Of a stretch of DNA of 64,000 nucleotides, positions 15,401-29,900 are shown piece after piece. Position 1 is the first letter of the stretch. Each line of letters begins with the position of its first letter. This DNA is from Amia ocellicauda (Eukaryota; Chordata; Actinopteri; Amiiformes; Amiidae). The translations under genes were made by a program, and so were the position numbers. Under the pieces are notes generated by a model. It ran no database searches, was not told the DNA's origin, and saw only the letters and a list, made by a program, of their open reading frames with translations. The DNA lies in contig NC_089856.1 in assembly GCF_036373705.1 (NCBI RefSeq), positions 1,861,501 through 1,925,500 on the forward strand. Reading direction: 5' to 3'.

Positions 15401-18400
15401 GTTGCGAATTCCAAGCATTTCCTCTTTTCCCCCGAAGGACGAGCGACCTCTGAAATGTCATTTGGGGTGAACCCCTGCCGTGGGAGCATGTTCGGGCCGG
15501 CGTCAGGGTGTTGGTTTCCCCTCTGTATGAATCCACCGAGCGACTGTGCCAGCACTCGCACGCATTTGGGAAAGATTCACTCCGTGCAGAGATGGGAGAT
15601 TCGCTGCTAACAATCTGTATGGAGGGACCTGGCACATGTTGCCGTTCAGCGTAGTTTACTTGTGGAGGGAGTGAATATATTTTGTAAAGACATTATCATA
15701 AAGTCATCAGCCCCAAAGAGAGGTGAATAGTGGTAGATAATTAAATTAATGAATTAATAAAATCTGCATAACCAAATCTTTTTTTTGTTGTTTTTCCCCG
15801 TGCAGATTTGACAGCCGGGCATTTTCAAACTTTCCTCTCTCTCTCTCTCTGAGTCACTGATTGTCCCAGCTGAGCTAAGGGCAGTACCACCAGAGTTTCA
15901 GTTCCACTTTTGCCGTCTGTGACAGGGGTGTCCCTGCAATAACGCTGATATGCGTCTTATGTAGTTCGAGCCAACCAGCCCACATCTTTCAATTCCACTT
16001 CTTTATAACTGGATCACACCTTACGAGGTCAGTACTGTTCCTCAAAACAACAACACAACTTGCTTTATTCATTAGAACCGTGTTGTTCATCTGTATGAGA
16101 AATGCAAGGAAAACCAGGGTGTTTTCCAGTGGCTGATATACTCATTGTGTAAATGTTGAAACGCATCTCGATTGCTTCTTGGACAGCCTTTACCAAGCGT
16201 TCGTTCACAGGCATTTTTAGGCTTTGCAGTTATACTGGTCTCTAAGGCATCTAAAGTAGTAATCAACTGTCCTCAAGCAACCTGCTCTGCCTTTCAATAC
16301 AATTGACACTTCTATACATAGTCAAGCATTTCTCAAAGCATTGCTTGAACAAACCCTTGGCATCAAAACAATAGGAGGGGATTCTGGGAAAACTGAAGGC
16401 AGTTGAACAAATGTGTCGCCCTCGAAAGCAGGCCTGGATAGACACTTCTGCTGGGCACGTTCTGCTCAACACAATGTGTCCACTAAAAAAATGAAAATAC
16501 AAAGTAAAAGCCAATCAAAGTGGACCTCTACTGAACTCAAGCTCTACTTTTTCCGGTTTGTGAACAGTTAAGTAATCGCACCGACTTGGGATAGATATTA
16601 GACAACAGCTATATCAATAACAGATGGATCAATAAGACAAAACTAGAATAGGAACAGAAAAGGAATTCATTATATGCGAGTAACTTTTCAATGGTGAATG
16701 TTTCTAGTCATAACTTGGTGGCGGGGGGGCATTGAAAAAGGTAACATTTAAGGAGTTAGCATCTCATTCCAGATGCCCTCCTAGCAGCTTGTCAGAACTG
16801 ATTAATGTGCACTGCACGAGGTCCTGTGTATGTATACCAGCTTGGCCATGGGATTACACATTGAGAAGGGGAATATATAATACACACCCACATCAGTTCG
16901 CTGTGCAGGAGCTTCATACACTGGGCATCAAGACCACAGGCTCTCGCCATCTTCCAATCCAAACAAGGAGGACAAATATGAACAGGAAACGGGCGGCAGG
17001 CAAAAGCAAAGGACTCGGCCTGTTGGAACGGTCTTGGTGCCAGGGAGGGAGGCTGGCACGGACAGCAACTGAAGACCGCAAGGGCTTGGAGTTAGTGGGC
17101 GGCCCAGTATGACAGAAGCCCCAACTTAAGACCTTCGCCACAGCTTAAAAAAAAAAAAAATCAGACCCACACAGATCTCTCTGGCAAAGCTGAAACCATT
17201 CCTCAACTCTGACTCAGGAAAACGGGCCAAGGCGCGCGCACACACACACAACACACTACACAGACGCACACACACAAACACACATAAAAGAAGGGGTGAA
17301 TAAATGTAGGGAGAAAGCAATTGTGAAATCGTGAATCATATTAGTATCTTGGCCCAGATCGCAGTCTATTTTTTCAAAAAGGATTCGAGGTGTTAATAGT
17401 CCTAAACACAGTGTTATTGTTTCTCGGGTGTGCGTTTCCCTGCACTCTTATTGGATCGCACATGTGGAAGTTCAGTTGGCAGGGTGGTGAAGAGGGGGGT
17501 AATTACTGTTGCACAGGAAGTGAGGGACGGACAACTTTTTCTTTTCTTTTTTCCTCAAACTTGGAATGTTCTGGGAAAGGAAATGACTGTCCCATGACTC
17601 AGAGCTGCTCAAAAGCCATCAAACTTGTGTAATAAAAATATCTAATAAATAAACTATTCTAGATATGTAAAAGCAAACAGCTTCAGCAAACAACCCCGAT
17701 AAACAGAACAGAGACAAAGTATGTTCAAAGATTTCCCTTCATATAAATTTAAATTGTATGTACATTTCTTTTTTAAAAGCAAAACAAATAAAAGCCGAGC
17801 TGGGGAATGTAAACAAGCCAAAGATCCATTCAGTTTCCTCGCATTTCTCTGCATCTCTCGTGGCTTCCTCGAGTACAGACACGTTGTTCTCGTTTTATCG
17901 GAAACCTGCCGTCACCCCCTTTCATGTATGAGGAGAGAAAAGCGGAGCAGACATTCTTGGGGAGGAATTCCAGACTTGTTAGGTCACGTCCTGGACCCAC
18001 ACACCTTTCACTTCATCAAGAGAAAAGGATTTTAATAAAAACAATCAAAACACACTCCTTTGCAAGACAACAGAAGAGCATTATATAATTATATATAAGG
18101 GCTGCTATATTTTTATTACCAAACCCCTCCCCCAATCAAAACTGCACAGATCAAAGGCAGTGAACAATCAATTCTCTAATGCTTTCATTTGTCTCGGACC
18201 GAAACAAAATTGCACTGCTTGCGGTCGTTCTACCACAGGTGCCCAAAGGTTAAGGCCATTTCCACCGAGCTGTAATGCAATTGAAAGGGACTTGGATTGC
18301 AGCACACAGTCAATTTTGTTAACTGCCGTTAATAAAGCGACCACGAGAACAGTTTAAAAAGGCTCATGGATTCACAAGTTCAGTTTACCAACAAAGTGCC

Positions 18401-20868
18401 AAAACCATGGCAGCAGAAGTTTCCCCGCACAAAGATCCCTCTATTCCCCAACTCCACGCTCACAGAGGGCTTCTGCGGAAAAGCCTGTATTTTTAGATGT
18501 TGTGATAAATCGAGGGAATTAAAACCCACCGCAGACAACTGATGACACAGGGATATCCCAGAACAATACATGGGCTGAACTGACCTCTTGGATGTGGGCT
18601 GCAGAAAACAGAAAAAAAAAAGCGAAAACAGACTAATGAGGAGCCTGCATCCCTAGACATCTCTTACTAAGGAAACAGACCCGCATGGGGTTGCAGTTGT
18701 GCACACTTCCCTTACACCGACTTCACTGGAAACCTACCCTGCATGCTTCTGTGACGCTCTTTTCATGGTACAGGCCGAGGGGAAGAAAGTGAAGGTTATA
18801 GAAGGACTGAGTTCTGAAGCTTGTGCAACCTTGATTTCATTCCCCAATTTGTTTCTACTGGAATAGAAAGGATAAAGGAGAAACCTGGATACTCACGCTT
18901 TTTTGCTGCTTCTGGGGTTGAAGAATAAAATATGTGAATGAATCTGTGAACTGTATGGACACCACGAAGCATGAAACAAAACAAATTACTAAAAATGGTA
19001 CCTTGTTTGCATGACTCTTAATGCTCCCCCCATGAAGATCATGAAAAGGTCATTGCAAGGAGTTTTGGAAATACTTTTTCTTATGACAATTCCAAGCGCT
19101 GTAATGATTTAGTAAATGCCAGCAGCGACCATTTCACTTCCAGAGATCGGCAGTGATGATGCGTCAGAACTGCTCGACTGCATTTCTGAAGTCACCAGTC
19201 ATGCATACCTGCCACTGTCAACAGCCTTGACAGGAGACCGGCTGGGCTGGGCAGGTCTGTGCAAGTCATTCACTTGTCAATCACTCCTGCGCCATCCTGA
19301 GACGCCTGCAGTCACAGCGCTATTGAGAATGCCACTACAAGACAAAACCCATTTGCACTGAACTAATTTCTACAAAAATTGTGCATTCTTAGAAACTGGA
19401 AACCGTTTTACCTCATAGGTATCTCCTTATACTTCAATGTATGCTGCTTAGGCTGTCCTACACTTCTCCTCCATATCCCTTAAGGGCTTGAACTTCAAAA
19501 GGTACTTTATAAAGAAACGTTACCTGACACCGCTACTGTATCAGCCATCTCAGAAGATTGTAAGCTGTCCCACAGTGCTTCTCACCCGCGGATACTTTGG
19601 TAAAGTGCAATGAACTTGTCTGAAATATATACACTTACCTAAAGGATTATTAGGAACACCATACTAATACTGTGTTTGACCCCCTTTCGCCTTCAGAACT
19701 GCCTTAATTATACGTGGCATTGATTCAACAAGGTGCTGAAAGCATTCTTTAGAAATGTTGGCCCATATTGATAGGATAGCATCTTGCAGTTGATGGAGAT
19801 TTGTGGGATGCACATCCAGGGCACGAAGCTCCCGTTCCACCACATCCCAAAGATGCTCTATTGGGTTGAGATCTGGTGACTGTGGGGGCCAGTTTAGTAC
19901 AGTGAACTCATTGTCATGTTCAAGAAACCAATTTGAAATGATTCGACCTTTGTGACATGGTGCATTATCCTGCTGGAAGTAGCCATCAGAGGATGGGTAC
20001 ATAGTGGTCATAAAGGGATGGACATGGTCAGAAACAATGCTCAGGTAGGCCGTGGCATTTAAACGATGCCCAATTGGCACTAAGGGGCCTAAAGTGTGCC
20101 AAGAAAACATCCCCCACACCATTACACCACCACCACCAGCCTGCACAGTGGTAACAAGGCATGATGGATCCATGTTCTCATTCTGTTTACGCCAAATTCT
20201 GACTCTACCATCTGAATGTCTCAACAGAAATCGAGACTCATCAGACCAGGCAACATGTTTCCAGTCTTCAACTGTCCAATTTTGGTGAGCTTGTGCAAAT
20301 TGTAGCCTCTTTTTCCTATTTGTAGTGGAGATGAGTGGTACCCGGTGGGGTCTTCTGCTGTTGTAGCCCATCCGGCTCAAGGTTGTACGTGTTGTGGCTT
20401 CACAAATGCTTTGCTGCATACCTCGGTTGTAACGAATGGTTATTTCAGTCAAAGTTGCTCTTCTATCAGCTTGAATCAGTCGGCCCATTCTCCTCTGACC
20501 TCTAGCATCAACAAGGCATTTTCGCCCACAGGACTGCCGCATACTGGATGTTTTTCCCTTTTCACACCATTCTTTGTAAACCCTAGAAATGGTTGTGCGT
20601 GAAAATCCCAGTAACTGAGCAGATTGTGAAATACTCAGACCGGCCCGTCTGGCACCAACAACCATGCCACGCTCAAAATTGCTTAAATCACCTTTCTTTC
20701 CCATTCAGACATTCAGTTTGGAGTTCAGGAGATTGTCTTGACCAGGACCACACCCCTAAATGCATTGAAGCAACTGCCATGTGATTGGTTGGTTAGATAA
20801 TTGCATTAATGAGAAATTGAACAGGTGTTCCTAATAATCCTTTAGGTGAGTGTATATATATATGCGTA

Positions 20869-20912
<44 letters not shown>

Positions 20913-23900
20913 GAGAGAGATCAAGGAGGAGGAGTAAGAAGCAGAGCAAGACACAGATGTGGGTGTTTTTACGACCGTCTGACAAACATGCAATTAGTTC
21001 TGTCCAGCTCCTCGTCTGGATTAGCGGACATGCCAGTTTACAGCACTAAGCCCTATCTGCTGTGCAAACAGAGTTTCGGAGGGCAGGCAGGGGAATGTAG
21101 AAAAGGCACCCAGAACCCCCATCCGGCGTCACTCTCTGGAATGTGCAACAACAACAACAAGAGCTATTAATAGAAAGTATGTTGACCCCCCTACACACTG
21201 TGACCCATTGGACACACTCCTGGGACAGCGCTGGTTAAACTGTGCAGATGCTCCACCTCCAGGATGGACATCAGAGATCAGAGGTCAGGGGTCAGGGCGG
21301 CAGCAGATCGTGGATTTGTGGCGATCTTCCACCACCCCAGGTCGGTCTGTGCGCCAGTGTGACTGAAACGAGGACAGACATTTGACCAGGGATAATCCCT
21401 ATTTAGAAACGAAACGCGCGGGGTCAAGATTTAGTGCTGGGGTAATCGTATTTCCACTTTCACAAACAAAGAGGGGACAACAAAAATACACCAATCCATC
21501 AAAGATGCATTTGGTTTCCCCAAAAGGGAATCTGTATCTGAATCTGAATCTGTCCTGTAATCTGTACCGAAGTGAGAGGAAAGTGAACGGGTAATTTCAC
21601 GTCCCCCTTAAAACGGATTGAAATTGAGCAAGACAGGTTGAGGAAGATGTGTCCCAGGATTGATGGTGATGTAATCTAATTATGGACTGTAGGTTGAGTG
21701 CTCTGTAGGGACGGTTTCTTTTGTCGATAACACATATGGTGATATTTTGTACAATAATTTGAAGCAAATGAGGGGAAAACATGTTCCCATTTCAGAGAAA
21801 ACAAACAAAAACGTATGCTCTAACTGAATCAATTTTTATTTGTATAGCGCCCTTCGCAGGGTAGCCACAGAGTGCTTTACAGACTGGTAAACATGCAACA
21901 AATGCACAGCAAAATTAAATACAATAAAATAAAATATAGACCTGTAAACATTTTACATGATCTAGAATAAAGTGAGTGAACATTTAAGTAAATAAACCAT
22001 TTAGGCACGGAGGAGAGAGAAAAAAAAAAAAAAAATTAGGGCAAACTTTCTTTAGTTTTCACTTTCGGGATGAAGGAGGAAAAAAATTTTTAAAAAAAAA
22101 TAAATATGGGTATGAGTCACTTAAACAGAGATCGGCATGCATCAAGTGGCCCGTCATTTCTGATCAACCACAGAAACGAAGAGAAAACGAGTTTCGTGGG
22201 GGGGTGGAATTCAAGAGAGGAGAGTGATGTATAAAAGGAGTATGAAACTAAACAGGAAACCACAAACACTTTTGTCTTCAGCAGCTGTAGCGAGGGAGCG
22301 AGTGTGCGCTGTATTAGGATTGTCGGGGGGGGGTTGAAACTGGCCTTATTGTCTTTGACATAAGGTCTTAACTTAACTGAATTAGACAAGGCAGCTTTAC
22401 AGGGTCCATGCTAATGCTGGATGTGAGCGAGACATATGGCTCAGCAGTAATCCCCCCTCCAGGTCCCCAGAGACTCGGCCGGGACTCAACTGAACAGCTC
22501 GGGCTGGCCTCGGAGGGAGGGAGAGTAGAACCGTCATACGCCACTGGCTGAACCGGGGCGGTCCGAGAAGGAGCCGCTGGATTAAAGGCGGACCACTCTT
22601 CCGATTGATTGTCGTGCGCATTCCCTTCTACTCCCAGACCAGAGGTACAGAATACCGAGTCATCCCGGTTATGGTCTGAGCCCCGAGTTACGAGATCGAT
22701 CTGTCTATAACCAACACAACGCAACCACTCCCGCCTGAATCAACACACACTCCTAAACAGTTTACCGTTTTAAGACTATTGAGCCGTGCTGGACTGTGGC
22801 CCTGAGTCACAGACACACACACATGCACCCTACCCAGTCACAGGATTGCAACACTGATTTAAAAAGGTACAGCCATAACCAGGATTCTTCTGGGTGGCAT
22901 TGCTTGGCTTATCGGACGTATCGGTCTCGAGAGGGAGGTTAGAAGGGTGACTTCTGGTTGGCCCAGCAATTGATCACTAATCTCTGAGGAATCAATCCTA
23001 ATTAACTGGCAATCACATTTTCTCATGTCAGCCCCCTCCAAAACCTGTGTCAGCTGTGCAGGCCCAGATTGAACATCCGTGTCATTTTAAACTACCAGCA
23101 GGAAAAGGGAGTAATCAGTTCCCAAAGCACCCACGGACTTCGAACAAACCAAAATAAGTTTGCGTGGGTGCCGACGTGTCCATGTATACAGGCAGCGTGT
23201 CCCGACAATGGAGCCACAAAAGAACTCTGTCAGCTTCTTCCTCCGGCTTTGCAAGACATTTAGAGGAACTGGAGCCTGTTGTTTACTCGAGGTTCGTACT
23301 TTACAAACACGACAAAAAAACAACAAAAAAAAACCAAACATGGAAAATTCCATTTTCCTTTGTGGTTCGAGTTAAGAAAACAGAGTGCAGCCTCCGCAAC
23401 TCCCCCCACCCCATCACGGCTTTCCTCCCTGTTCAAACACAGTCAACGGGCAGTGCTCTCTTGCCTGCAGGACGAGGCCTCCCCAGCAACTGGTTTGTGT
23501 GACAATTTCCTGACAGTCTGTGGCGTGTCAAGATTACATCATTTTTCATTCCTCCCCACCCTACACCCCCTACACTTTCTTTAGTAAAACATGACATCTG
23601 CTACACTCACTGCTGCGGAGTCTGAAACTCTGCCCTTCCTTGCAGTTTGTCTCGGCTCTCGTAACCCAGGTGTGACAAAGAAGGACTGAGGATTGACGAG
23701 GGCATTTAGATTTCACCACATGGGATAAACATGGGATAACCAGATTTTAGTTTCGCCCTACTGTGGAGGAGGGGCTCAGGTGCAACAGAGACTCCGCTCC
23801 CGTTATTGTACTTCATTATACGACACTCTCCAGTACTTCAAACCCCAAAACCGTTCACTGCACCACTTATACTGGCAGCAGTCTAAAGCAACATTTCAGT

Positions 23901-26900
23901 ACAGCACAGTTTTATTACTGCATTATTGTGGCCATTCATCAACGAGAACAAATGACAGTCTGTGACCTACAGCCAGACTGTACCCACCAAGAAACAAGAG
24001 CAGTCGTGAAGAACTGCAATTCGTAAAGGCTTTCTGTAAAAGAAGAGAAGGAAGCTTTAAGGACAACACTCCTAATTCTAAAACTGAAGATGGTGGTTTA
24101 TTCGGTGATTGAAAACATGGCTTCTTGGTACTGGTTAAAAAGCCAAACAGAAACTAAAAACTAACAAAAATTACAGATCTAACAGCTTGAAAGAGGGCGT
24201 GGCATCTTGGTTTTAGTAGGATACGACTGTGTTGTCCGAGAGTACAATGGAAAGATGGTTTTGAGTTTGACACCACTCTGGTCAAATTTATGCTCGCTTT
24301 ATCTAGTTGAGACCAAAGTCCTGGTTTCCCCACGTTGAGAAAGGTAGTCCGTCACCTCAAAGTCTGCAAGAGCCGTGAAATCCAGGCGGTGCAGATCCCT
24401 TCCCCTTCTTCTGGTGAAGGATGAAGCTGATGCTAAACCTTTACAATATCTCTTAGAAACAGGAAAATATCCCATGGATGGAACTATGAAGTAGATTTTA
24501 TTTTCTCTGCATAAATTTGATTTATGCTCACAGTTCACAGTGAACAGTGGCGGAGATCCGATCCAAAAGAATGACTGAAATGAAAGTAATTTAAAAAGAT
24601 TCACAAGCACGCATATTTTAGGTGACAAAAGTCGCACACACCTTATGCACAAGTATAATAATTATGGCACTCCAAACATGATCACACCCTGAATTTTTAT
24701 AAGGTTGTGTCATAACCGTAAATATGAAACTTCAGGTAACTCATACTTCACTTATTTGCAGCCCCTTCACATATTTATTTTCCCCACACCGAACCGCCCC
24801 ATTCTCAGAGCATTCAGTTTTGTGTGGTAGGCAACACACAGGAGGCACAGACAAGCCATCAAAAAGATAAACGACACTGCCAAGACCGAAACAAGATGCT
24901 TATTTTGTTAGCTTGCCTATTCTTGCTCTTGTGGATTCTAGTTCAGAGTTGATTTGTAGTGCTCACTGGGCTATGGCAACAAGGTCGGTTTCTGGACACT
25001 TCCGTGAGGATCAGGTGACAGGAAAGGAGACTGAAGGGGTCTACAATACATGAAATAAACAAACTTTACTGTCCATTAAATAGTACATAAAATGGAAATT
25101 AGTTTAGCTTACATCATGGTGCAATAACACCCATTATGACACAGCAATAAGTTTGGAGAAGATTCATTAGTTGTTTTGAATCAGCAATGGCACAGCTGCA
25201 TAAAACCATCATTCGAAGAGGAGCGCCTAAGAATTGAGTTCATGCCTTGACTGCCCTGTATATCGACAGCCGCTTTATCCCAGTGCCGTGAGTATCAAGC
25301 GAGTCGACCGCTGCCATTTTAATCACAAGCTGCTTTTAGCATTAGGACTAACCCCTACAACCTGAACTCATCCTTATAGCTCCAGAATGCCTTTCGTCGC
25401 TCTCCATTCGCAGAAGCAGTTGCTCCCCACATCTTTCTTGATGACAAATCAATACCTAGTCAGGCTCAACCGTACCAGTTAACATCCACGCCATCAAATA
25501 ATAGTCAGAGGGTGCCGAGTAAAACCACAAACAAACACCCCGCAGGATGTCTGGCAGAAACGACAGAAAACTAAATAAGAGAAAACCACAGAGGATACCA
25601 ACTAGTCCCTCACAATGCCCTGAAATGCTGCTTTTCCACAGACTAGGATTAGCGATAATCCGGGTGCTAGATTCCTTATATTTACTTTAAGAAGCCCTGG
25701 CTTACTGCTAATCAGTTCCCATTAAACCCAGCTCCTGGCTTTTTAAAACTATGGGTCTTTAGGATTAATCCCAGAAGTGCAGCGGACTGCTTTCTCTGCA
25801 AGATATGATACAATGCGGATTTTACGATTTCAATTTAATAATGCAATGAGGTTCTGAGCACTTATGATATTAATATGTTCCATAATGTCAATGTTTCACC
25901 GGCGCACAGCCTTATTCCTGTGGAAAAATCTCAAATTTTCCTGGTCTCGCACATGCTTAAAAAAAAAAAAAAAAAAATCGAATCTTTATCTACAGATACT
26001 TACTTCTGCTTTAAAATGTTCCTTTTGCACAATTCAACATTCTTGTGCGAGTGTGCTTATGTTTTTACAGAGGTTTACACATCCGACCAATTGATTGAGG
26101 GACCACAAAGACCAACCACAAACATCGTAATGCATATGCGAGACAGAGATCAGAGTTGTGAAAGCGCATGGATTCGGCAAGGTCAGGAGGAACGTGCGAG
26201 GAGAGATGACTTCTATTGCTCCTTCAATTCCCAGTATTGCTTATCTCCCGTGCCCCCGAGTGCTACGAAACTATTTGAGACGAGATAGCAACCAGTCATG
26301 GAAACAAACCACACACAGACGGGCTATCTGCGCTTCCTGCTTATCACAAGAGGTGTCCGTAAAGAACAAAGTGTTGCTGTCTGCTGGCAAACCTCCGAGG
26401 AGGCACACACAGGAATCGGTGTAAAATCATGACACCCCATAGCCACCATTTGTCATTACCTCTGCAAAAGCCAGAGAAGGCAGAAGGATCTTCTATGTAC
26501 TACAAATACGCATGCATCACCTTTGTCGAGACCTAGGCGGGGCCTCATTAAGAAACGTTTTTGTTACCGTCTAGTTCAGCTGTAGCACACAGAGCTCTAG
26601 CATTACGTAGCAGAAATAGCTAATCATAATGAACACCTTCAGATTTTGGAGACTGACACTGACACACTAGAGCAGGCGCCCTCAGGACGCCTCGAGGTTT
26701 GTAGCAAGCAAGGTCTCGGACCCGGCAGACTGCAAAAACTACAGATCCTGCCCATTCACACCACTGCCATTCATCAGCAATTAAACAGGAAAGATGAGAT
26801 GCCGAGCGAACACACCTAGGGGACAGAAGAAACTGGTCTGCAGCTATTTTGGTCCTAAAAGATATTTATAATATTTTCAGGGGTACAGCAGTTTCTGCAA

Positions 26901-29900
26901 AGACTGTACAGGCAGCCAGGCGCTCGCTCACCTTCGATTCCCACAACAGTGTTTTCACACGCTGTGGACGGCTCAGATTTATCACCCCCTATATATAGAC
27001 ACACACACACAATTCAGGTCCCAATTACTGCATAATCATAGGCCTGACTTATCAGTAGTTGTAAATGTGCTGGATGCTGCAACATTTATCAGACTGCATC
27101 TTTACTTTGGACCGGAAAGGAAATCTGCAGTGCTCAGTGTAGATCTACATTAAAACATGATTAAACCTATATGCTCCTCTTTGTACAGATCAATAAGTTA
27201 TGCTGCGTTTATACTGGAATTAGAGCAACAATCTATCTTCCTAATAATTTCCTTGTCTTCTATATTTTTGTATGTACACTAATGGTCTAATCTTTAAAGT
27301 TGTGGGTGGGTTTTTTCACAGCGTCTTTTCATGTTATCATATCCCTCAGAAGACAAACAAAGCAGGGCAGAGATTAGTCACCCTGCGGGTTTTTTTGGTT
27401 GCTTTCGCTGTGGCTAATATAAACAAACAGGAAATTTCTCTCCAATGTGTTTTCTTGTTGAGCGATACAGAGAAAGAATTCACCTTAACTTCTAAGAAGA
27501 AAGGAAAATCTCAGATTCAGGTTTCCCCTCAGTAGGGCAAAGTTCAGCCGGCGAACTATTGGCAGATGAACGCAAATGTTTTACGTAAGACAGATTACAA
27601 AAGGTGTAAACACAAAAAAATCTGCAGGGGAATTTGACCAAGGAGGCATTTCTACAGCAGGGGAAGAGAAATCTGCATGCAAGATGTAGAGGGAAAAACA
27701 AAACGCCGCCGAGCCCGAGTCTCGGCCCGCATGCGGCTCGGCGGCGGCACGGCCGAGGGAGGCATGGCAATGCGGTCGCCACTAGCAAACCAAAGTGCTG
27801 AACTGTATTTGTTTACAAAAGAAACCAGGGGTGAATTATTACCAAAAAAAAGGCTTTGGACAAAACAGAGCACAGAGATAATTGATTCTCAGAGAAATGA
27901 TTAAGTAATATTAATAGAAGTTGGCAGAGCACATTGGGGAACAAACCAGAGCTGTGATTGCAAAGTTTTCATTTGGATTTATTCATTTTTACATGACGCA
28001 CACACACACACCCTAACCAGCACTTCCTCCTGGTACCCAAGTATTATTACTGTTGCTCTACAGTGTATTGATCCTAAGTGGGTTGCTTTCCAAAACCTTA
28101 AATTTAGGCCGTGAAACTTTGAAGAATGAATACATGACCACACCTTTGTGTATGTGTGTATGTAACTAATCCTTTGCAACTTTCAACCCTTTGTCACTTT
28201 TTTTATGTTTATTTATTTTTACAGCTGAATGCAAATCTACCGCATCACTAACGTGGGACACATGGAGCGCAACTGGCTCCGTTCTGCGACTGTCTGACAC
28301 ATTTCACAGACAAGGGCTGAAAACACACTGACTTCAGATTGTGGAGTCATGAAAGCCCCACGTAGACAGACCCTGGGCCGGGTGGGGGGTGGGGGGCTGA
28401 AATAAAATAAATCTTTGGGCTCACACATCATCAGCCAACCCCAGCGTCTGTCTCTCTGCTCTAGAGCCGACACACCGGGTCAGCAGAGTTCAATGGAAAA
28501 GTTGCACAGGGAGGCAGTTTTATTTCGCTGTGTATTCGTACATTATTTCTGCGCAATGGCAAACACATTAATTACGGATTCCAAGATGACTGTAAGGAAA
28601 GCCAGCTGCTAGCTTTTCCGGTCTGGTAAATGAGACCAGACCAGACACAGACACGGGGAACAGAACTCGGGAGGCGAGCGAGCTTTTATCACCATCATCC
28701 ATTTAGCGCTGTACCGCAGAGACTCCCGGCAGTAAAGTGCACGGTGGACACCGATTTCAGCACACCTCAGCTTCTCTTCCTCTCGATAAAACCAAAGTCC
28801 AAAGAATGGTCCTGACTTAGGAATCAAAATGTTGACCTGCTCTCGCATCGGATTCGTACCAGATCCCGATCTTATTTACGGGCCGTACAAAGTGACCTCT
28901 GGCAATAAAATACAGGTTTGCAATTGGGTGGATCAAAGTTTTGATTTGGTCTAGGCAGGAGCAACACACACACAAGTTTTTCTTGACTTAAACACATTGA
29001 TCCATATATAATAAACCAAATGGCCAATGCAATAGACCCTTGGGCTTAGACCCTTAGCGCAGTGTCTCTGTTCAGTTGTATCAGGGGACTCGGCCCATTC
29101 TTGAAAACAGCCAACCCCTTTCTTCCCTCCGCCATTTCAATCTAACAGGACATTTACTCTTGTTACAACACGGCCGTTATTGATGGGTGTTTGCAGCTGA
29201 AGACTAGACACACTGTCCTCCAGGAGGGGTTATGGCCTGAAGGCACAGAAAAAAAAACAGGTCAATTCTTCCAGTGGTAGAGAACACTGAACATCTCCCT
29301 TTCAAATTCCAAGAACACCGAAGGAAACACTCTTAAATTAGATGCACTGCAATAAGTGTGACAGGCTAACGATTTATTGCCATCCATTCATCAGGGATAC
29401 GGCCAGCTCCTTGACTGGTACCTGGCGTTTAAACGGTGTATGCCTGGATCTCGGCCTAGCCTTCAGATCACAGATAATCTTGGGAAGACTGGCTCCAGCA
29501 GCCGCCACCCAACGAGACATTCTGTTCTGCAGTCTTTCAAGAATATCAACACAGACCGTCCAGGGGACGTGACCCGCACAAGCACTCTCCGTCAGAGAGA
29601 AGACGCACTGAATCTTCATTCCTTCAAACAAACAGCCTTCGCGCAGCTCTCATCGATAATGCAGTGAGTCATGTTTGTTTGGATCTTTCAATCTTTCCAC
29701 ATCACACAGGAGGATGCCAAAGGGAAGTACAACTTTTCCAATCACAAAGAATCTGAAGAATGGGAGGTTTGACATGATTGAGTCAGCAGAGACTCCCTTT
29801 TAGTTAAACTTCCTAAAACCCAATCTTTGCCGTCAACCAAATTTGCAAACAAGCTTATTATTTATTATTATTATTGAAAATAAAAACCACACTGTCTTAA

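Noticed and set aside
24299-24652. A 117-codon minus-strand open frame
   Set aside because: No domain, no splice context and no similarity I recognise.
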